Source: Nevskia sp. (lineage in GTDB: Bacteria; Pseudomonadota; Gammaproteobacteria; Nevskiales; Nevskiaceae). From it: a stretch of DNA of 64,000 nucleotides. The stretch is taken from assembly GCA_023229645.1 (NCBI GenBank), contig JALNYU010000013.1, positions 1 to 64,000 on the forward strand, in the 5' to 3' direction. A program made the position numbers and the translations under genes. The notes under the pieces were generated by a model. The model searched no databases. It was not told where the DNA came from and saw nothing but the letters and a program-made list of their open reading frames with translations. Below, in pieces: positions 59,583 through 64,000 of the stretch (position 1 is the first letter of the stretch; each line of letters opens with the position of its first letter).

Positions 59583-60281
59583 ATGGACCGGCAAATTTTT
59601 AACCATTGTGGCCGCCTCGGCCAAGCTGTGCTGATTGCGGCATTCGCCGCCTTAGCGCAAGCCGCCGCAACGGCAGCCGAGCCGTCGGTGCCGACGGTCT
59701 TCGAACACCCGCAAACAGCTGAACAATTAAGCACTTTGTTGGGGCCCGCCGCCGGCGCTTTGAAAGCCGCTGCGGCGCTGCGCGGCGATTTTACCCAGCG
59801 GAAGTTTTTACGTGAATTGCCACAGCCTTTGGTATCCAGCGGCGAATATTTTGTCGCACGCGGGCTCGGCGTTTACTGGCACACGCAAAAGCCGTTCGAC
59901 GGCACGGTGGTGCTGACGCCGCAGGCGATGATCCAACGCGGCAGCGATGGTTCGTCGCGGCGCATCGCCTCTGACCAGCAACCGGGCTTGCGCGCGGTTG
60001 GCCAAGTATTCGATGCCTTATTCACGCTTGATCTGGCCCAACTTGCGGAAACGTTCACGTTATTCGGCGTGCCCGGCGAAAAAGGAACCTGGACGCTGGG
60101 GCTCGTGCCGCGTGAGCCGGCTTTTGCGAAAGTCATGAACCGCGTGCAGATCACCGGTACGAGCCAACCCGGCCGCATCGTGTTGTTTGAAGGCAGCGGT
60201 GATCGTACCGAAATCGATTTCGGCGCCGTTAAAGCGCAGCAGGCGCTGAGCGAGGCCGACAACCAGTATTTCGCGCCATGA
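59583..60281 (+). CDS. LolA-like outer-membrane lipoprotein carrier of the pigment cluster
   Basis: A 232-residue exported protein from the ATG at 59583 (a TTG two codons upstream, with a better-spaced aggg, is an alternative). Signal peptide to about residue 32 (TAAEP). The body has the LolA-like features RGDFTQRKFLRELPQPLVSSGEYFV and VYWHTQKPFDGTVV. Dedicated LolA-like proteins (ApeM type) in aryl polyene clusters are thought to carry the product across the periplasm. It precedes the MMPL exporter by 19 bp. Confidence 0.85.
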   Translation: MDRQIFNHCGRLGQAVLIAAFAALAQAAATAAEPSVPTVFEHPQTAEQLSTLLGPAAGALKAAAALRGDFTQRKFLRELPQPLVSSGEYFVARGLGVYWHTQKPFDGTVVLTPQAMIQRGSDGSSRRIASDQQPGLRAVGQVFDALFTLDLAQLAETFTLFGVPGEKGTWTLGLVPREPAFAKVMNRVQITGTSQPGRIVLFEGSGDRTEIDFGAVKAQQALSEADNQYFAP

Positions 60282-60300
60282 GGCGCCGCGGTATTCGGGA

Positions 60301-62676
60301 GTGAGTCCGCGTTTGCGTTTCGGCGGCTGGTCCGCCGCTGTCGCTGCGCTGTGCGCCGTATTCGTATTCGGCGTGCTGCCGAAGTTTCAGCTTGAGACCG
60401 ATATTCTCGCGCTGCTGCCCAACGATCACGCAGATCCTGCCGAAGCGCAGGCGCTTGATCGCTTTTCTGATCTGATCGGCCGCAACGCCGTTTGGCTAAT
60501 CGGCGATACCGATTTCGACCGTGCACGAACCGCCGCTGAAAATTTTGCGGCGCCGCTGCAGGCCAGCCCGGCATTCACCACGGTACGTTTGAAAGTCGAT
60601 ACCGACTGGCCCGAGTTGGCTTCGGCGGGCTATCTGCCGTATCGCGACGGGTTATTGTCTGAACCCTTGCGGAAACAGCTACAAAACGGTGCCGACGACG
60701 CGGTTTTAAACCGTGCCCGTGAGGCCTTGTACACGCCAGCGGCATTCTTGCGCCGTAGCCCGCCCGGCACCGATCCGCTCAGCTTATTCGGCGATTTCCT
60801 GACCCAAGCCACGCCCAGCACCGGCGAAGCGGCGTTGCGTGATGGCCTGCTGACGGTGATCACGCCGGCCCACGATGGCGCGGCGGAAATGATTTATGTC
60901 GTCGTTAGCGCTGCGCTCGCCGGCAATCCATTTTCGACCGATGAACAAAAGCTCGCCGGCCCGGCGATTGCGGCGGCGTTCACGGCGGCGCAAGGCGATG
61001 GCGCCACCGTTAACGGTTCCGGTTTGATCCAGCATTCGGTTGCCGCGTCCGGTCTCGCCCGGCACGAAATCGAATTATTCGGCAGCATCCAAGTTGTCGG
61101 ACTCGTGCTGATTTTATGGTGGTTATTTCGTTCGGCACGCATGTTATTGCTATCGGCCGCGACACTGGGCGTGGCGATGATCGCAGCGCTGACGGTAAGT
61201 CACTATGTGTTCACGCGCCTGCATGTGATGACGTTGGTGTTCTGCTCCAATCTCGCCGGCATCGCAATCGACTACTCCATTTATTACTGTGCTGACCAAT
61301 TCCGTGCCCCTGGCCGTTGGCGCGGCGCGGATGCACTGCCGCATATTGGCCCGGCGATTACCATGAGCTGCCTCGCCGCCGTGTTGTCGTACGCATTGCT
61401 CGCGGTTGCGCCGTTCCCAGGCCTGCGCCAGATCGCGCTGTTCTGCTGCGTCGGCTTGATCGCCGCGTACGGCGCGGTCATGGGCTGGTTCCCGGCCAGC
61501 GTACGCCCCGCGCCGCAAGCCGCGGCCGAGCGCGTGCATCGGCAGTTCAGCGCGCTACAAGTCGTACGCCAGCAAGTGCAGAAGCAGCGGCGGTTGTTGC
61601 AAGTTATCGGCGTCGCACTCGTAGTGTTTACGATCTGGGGGCTGACCCGGCTGCAGTTTGCCGACAGCATTCGCGTTCTGCAGCCGGAAACGCCGGCCTT
61701 ATTCGAGCAGGAAAAGCAGGTGCGGGCGCTGATCGGCTCAGTCGGCGAAGGCCGCTTCATTCTCGTTCGCGGCGCCAGCGCCGAAGCAGTACTGGAAACC
61801 GAGGAAACGCTGCGCCAGCAGTTGGACGCGTTAGTCACGCAGCAGGCCTTGCTCGGTTATAGCGCGGTGTCGAAAGCGCTGCCGTCGCAGGCGCGGCAGC
61901 AGGCGAATCACCAGCTATTGGCTGAGCATGTGTATGCACCACAAGGCCTCGCGCCGCGCTTCATGCGCGAGCTGGGATTTGCGGATGCCCAAATCGCACA
62001 GCGGCTGCAGGCGTTCAACGAAAATTGGCAGCCGATGCAGCCAGCGACGTGGCTCGCCACGCCTGGCGCAGAGCCGTATCAGCATCTCTGGCTCGGCGAC
62101 ATCGGCGATGGTCGATGGGCCAGCGTGATTACCTTGGCCACGCTGCGCGATGCCGATGCCGTTGCCGCCGCGGCCACCAGTGTGCCGGGCGCGCGGTTTG
62201 TCGACCGCATTTCTGAAGTGTCCACCGTATTGCAGCATTATCGGGAGCGCGCACTTTTATTGGTCGCGATTGCGGCGGTTGCTTCCGGCCTGCTACTGGC
62301 GTTTGCGTACGGTTTGAACCGCGGGTTCCGATTAATGATCGCACCCGTTGCCTCGTGCCTCGTTACGCTGGCGATATTCGGCTTTTCCGGTATCGCGGTA
62401 ACGTTTTTTCACGTTGTCGCCTTGCATCTGGTCACCGGCTTATCGATGGAATACGCAATTCTGCTGTTGCTCCCACAGTGGCGCGGTCCGGCGGCGCTGT
62501 TTTCGGCGACGCTGGCGGCGGGTTTGGCGTTGCTGGCGTTCGGCCTGCTCGCGTTTAGCGCCACGCCGTTCATTCATAGCCTGGGTATCACCGTTGCAAT
62601 CGGCGTTTTGCTTGGGTTTGTCTTCGCGTTTATCGGCAATACCCTGCATCCTGCGGCTGCCGCAGCGAGCCGCTAG
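60301..62676 (+). CDS. MMPL-family exporter (ApeN/Xan exporter-like)
   Basis: A 791-residue RND/MMPL transporter starting with GTG. The N-terminal helix (about 10-25) is followed by a periplasmic loop (about 30-260), a bundle of helices (about 262-405) with FCSNLAGIAIDYSIYYCADQF, a second helix/loop repeat (about 435-650), and a final helix bundle with HLVTGLSMEYAILLLLPQW. Such exporters move polyene lipids or lipid-linked pigments across the inner membrane. Length is normal for the family. Confidence 0.9.
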   Translation: MSPRLRFGGWSAAVAALCAVFVFGVLPKFQLETDILALLPNDHADPAEAQALDRFSDLIGRNAVWLIGDTDFDRARTAAENFAAPLQASPAFTTVRLKVDTDWPELASAGYLPYRDGLLSEPLRKQLQNGADDAVLNRAREALYTPAAFLRRSPPGTDPLSLFGDFLTQATPSTGEAALRDGLLTVITPAHDGAAEMIYVVVSAALAGNPFSTDEQKLAGPAIAAAFTAAQGDGATVNGSGLIQHSVAASGLARHEIELFGSIQVVGLVLILWWLFRSARMLLLSAATLGVAMIAALTVSHYVFTRLHVMTLVFCSNLAGIAIDYSIYYCADQFRAPGRWRGADALPHIGPAITMSCLAAVLSYALLAVAPFPGLRQIALFCCVGLIAAYGAVMGWFPASVRPAPQAAAERVHRQFSALQVVRQQVQKQRRLLQVIGVALVVFTIWGLTRLQFADSIRVLQPETPALFEQEKQVRALIGSVGEGRFILVRGASAEAVLETEETLRQQLDALVTQQALLGYSAVSKALPSQARQQANHQLLAEHVYAPQGLAPRFMRELGFADAQIAQRLQAFNENWQPMQPATWLATPGAEPYQHLWLGDIGDGRWASVITLATLRDADAVAAAATSVPGARFVDRISEVSTVLQHYRERALLLVAIAAVASGLLLAFAYGLNRGFRLMIAPVASCLVTLAIFGFSGIAVTFFHVVALHLVTGLSMEYAILLLLPQWRGPAALFSATLAAGLALLAFGLLAFSATPFIHSLGITVAIGVLLGFVFAFIGNTLHPAAAAASR

Positions 62677-62718
62677 ACTGCGGCCAGCGCCGTTCGGCCG
62701 GATTTCAGAGTGATCGAT

Positions 62719-63309
62719 ATGGCAGTTAGGTTTTCAGCGGTCCGTAGCGTTTTTGTACGCGCGTTCGGACTCTTCAATTTGGCGCTATTGCTAAACGGCT
62801 GCGTGCTTCTGCGGCCGCAGACGCCGCCGACGCCACCGCTGTTATCACCCGCCGCGCTGGGCGCTGCGCACGTTGCTAGCCAGTCGCTGAACATCGCGTT
62901 CGGAACGGACGACTTAAGCCTGCAGTGCGCGCTGCAAGCCAGCGCGGAAGGCATAACGCTAATCGCCGTCGGCCCACTCGGTCAGCGGGCGCTGACGCTG
63001 AATTACGATGGGAACGTTTTGCACGCTGACAAAGGCCCGTACGTGCCGTCAGCATTCCCGCCGGAACAGGTGTTGTCGGATCTACAACTGGTGTTATGGC
63101 CGAACGCGGCATGGCAGCAGCGGCTTGTCGGCAGCGAATGGCAAATGGCGGAGCCGCGGCCGGGTTTGCGCCGCCTGCGTTATCGCGGCCGGCTGGTTGC
63201 CGAGGTGCACTACGCCGACGCAGCGACGGGCGATCCGTGGAATCGTCGCGCCTGGCTCAGCAATCTCGCCTACGGCTATACGCTGGATATCAGCACGTTG
63301 TCGCAATGA
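62719..63309 (+). CDS. DUF3261 lipoprotein of the pigment cluster
   Basis: A 196-residue lipoprotein from the ATG at 62719 (a GTG at 62710 is an alternative). The lipobox LLNGC lies near residue 30 with an N-terminal hydrophobic stretch. The body has the DUF3261 pattern VLSDLQLVLWPNAAWQQRL and LRYRGRLVAEVHY. DUF3261 lipoproteins are typical members of aryl polyene clusters, of unknown mechanism. The ketoreductase gene overlaps its stop by 4 bp. Confidence 0.85.
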   Translation: MAVRFSAVRSVFVRAFGLFNLALLLNGCVLLRPQTPPTPPLLSPAALGAAHVASQSLNIAFGTDDLSLQCALQASAEGITLIAVGPLGQRALTLNYDGNVLHADKGPYVPSAFPPEQVLSDLQLVLWPNAAWQQRLVGSEWQMAEPRPGLRRLRYRGRLVAEVHYADAATGDPWNRRAWLSNLAYGYTLDISTLSQ

Positions 63310-64000
63310 GCACAGCGCGCCGCTGGCTGCTTGTCACCGGCGCGAGCCGCGGCATCGGCCGCGCAATTGCATTGAAATTGGCGCAGGACGGCTACGGCAT
63401 CATTGCGCATTGCCGCAGCGCGCCGGAACGCTTAGCGCCGCTGTGTGCCGAGATTGCTGCGGTTGGCAGCGAGGCGCGGGCACTGGCGTTCGATATTGCC
63501 GACCGCGCCGCCGTTGCCGCCGCGCTCGAATCTGAGTTAATTGCACACGGCCCGCCGTACGGCGTGATCTGCAACGCCGGTCTGGCACAAGACGGCACCT
63601 TCGCCGGCATGAGCGGCGAAGCCTGGGATACGGTGTTAACCGCCAATCTGGATGGTTTCTACAACGTGCTGCAGCCGCTGATGTTGCCGATGATCCGGCA
63701 GCGCCGCGGCGGGCGGGTTGTCGTGTTGTCGTCAGTCGCAGGGCAGATCGGCAATCGTGGGCAAGTGAATTACAGCGCCGCGAAAGCAGGGTTGATCGGT
63801 GCTGCGAAGGCGTTGGCGCTGGAGTTGGCGAGCCGCGGCATCACGGTAAATTGCGTAGCGCCGGGTTTGATCGAAACCGACATGATCGCCGCCGCGCCGC
63901 GCGAAGACTTGCTCAAGCTGATCCCCGCCGGCCGCATCGGCCGCGCCGAGGAAGTTGCGGCGCTCGTGTCTTATCTCTGTTCAGACGCGGCGGCTTACGT
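63306..64000 (+). CDS. FabG-type 3-oxoacyl-ACP reductase (partial, cut by window edge)
   Basis: The first 231 codons of an SDR that is open to the end of the window. ATG overlaps the lipoprotein TGA (ATGA). Cofactor loop TGASRGIGRA (about 11-20), NAG in CNAGLAQDG, catalytic Ser in VVLSSVAGQ and YSAAKAG are all intact, as is PGLIETDM. It should reduce 3-oxoacyl-ACP (ApeQ-like role). The C-terminus is missing only because of the window boundary. Confidence 0.93.
   Translation, partial: MSTARRWLLVTGASRGIGRAIALKLAQDGYGIIAHCRSAPERLAPLCAEIAAVGSEARALAFDIADRAAVAAALESELIAHGPPYGVICNAGLAQDGTFAGMSGEAWDTVLTANLDGFYNVLQPLMLPMIRQRRGGRVVVLSSVAGQIGNRGQVNYSAAKAGLIGAAKALALELASRGITVNCVAPGLIETDMIAAAPREDLLKLIPAGRIGRAEEVAALVSYLCSDAAAY

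Noticed and set aside
1..64000. CRISPR array, rRNA or tRNA genes
   Set aside because: No regularly spaced repeats, rRNA-like stretches or convincing tRNA cloverleaf were found by eye; a covariance-model scan would be needed to exclude a tRNA.

Overview
The window looks like chromosomal DNA of a gammaproteobacterium with fairly high GC (my estimate by eye is near 60%). Supporting this are a miaB-ybeZ-ybeY-corC cluster, rluC divergent from rne, a pqiA-pqiB-pqiC set, slyX, a DusB, and a lipase with its dedicated foldase. A XanB2-type chorismatase inside an aryl-polyene/xanthomonadin pigment cluster points towards Xanthomonadales/Nevskiales-like lineages. This placement is inference; no rRNA or tRNA gene was seen to confirm it.

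Layout. 1-104: tail of an IS630-type transposase cut by the window edge. 254-4007: SET-domain methyltransferase, M61 aminopeptidase, tandem cupin protein and a YfcE-like phosphodiesterase. 4015-9184 (minus): tightly packed operon with split pqiA, pqiB, pqiC, arfB and a family III CoA-transferase. 9243-11682: slyX, secreted lipase plus foldase, and a small oxidoreductase-like protein. 11812-18259: maf, HAD phosphatase, rluC and rne with a long leader and a clear terminator. 18363-26881: accessory block with a flavodoxin-like protein and then a minus-strand cluster (three secreted beta-propellers, an acyl-CoA ligase and a haem-oxygenase-like diiron oxidase) divergent from a TetR regulator across about 1 kb of AT-rich DNA. 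26929-31332: EVE protein, secreted cupin, an atypical SDR with an Asp-nucleophile hydrolase, and an AI-2E-type permease. 31400-42434: dusB, histone H1-like protein, LDH/MDH-like enzyme, cytochrome c, ACT protein, SDR, cold-shock protein, fatty-acid desaturase, DUF2461, class II aldolase, a transporter-acyltransferase fusion and a DUF4124 protein. 42576-49879 (minus): cdd, DUF4105, corC, ybeY, ybeZ, then an inserted SdpI fragment/HNH/DUF3291 block, then miaB. 50077-64000: a small membrane protein and a divergent aryl-polyene-type cluster that runs off the right edge.

How the genes work together. In the pigment region the left arm (minus strand) encodes an ACP, an acyl/aryl ligase, two hotdog dehydratases, an LpxL-like acyltransferase, a ketosynthase and its chain-length-factor-like partner. 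The right arm (plus strand) supplies the chorismatase (hydroxybenzoate starter), a PlsC acyltransferase, a glycosyltransferase, a LolA-like carrier, an MMPL exporter, a DUF3261 lipoprotein and a ketoreductase. Together these can start, extend, reduce, dehydrate, esterify and export an aryl polyene. The 19-25 kb cluster combines acid activation (ligase), oxidative chemistry (diiron enzyme) and extracytoplasmic propellers. I recognise no characterised pathway with this composition, and it is the best candidate here for an undescribed system. The other operons (Pqi lipid transport, lipase/foldase, RNA metabolism) look like standard cell biology with a few local oddities listed in the findings.
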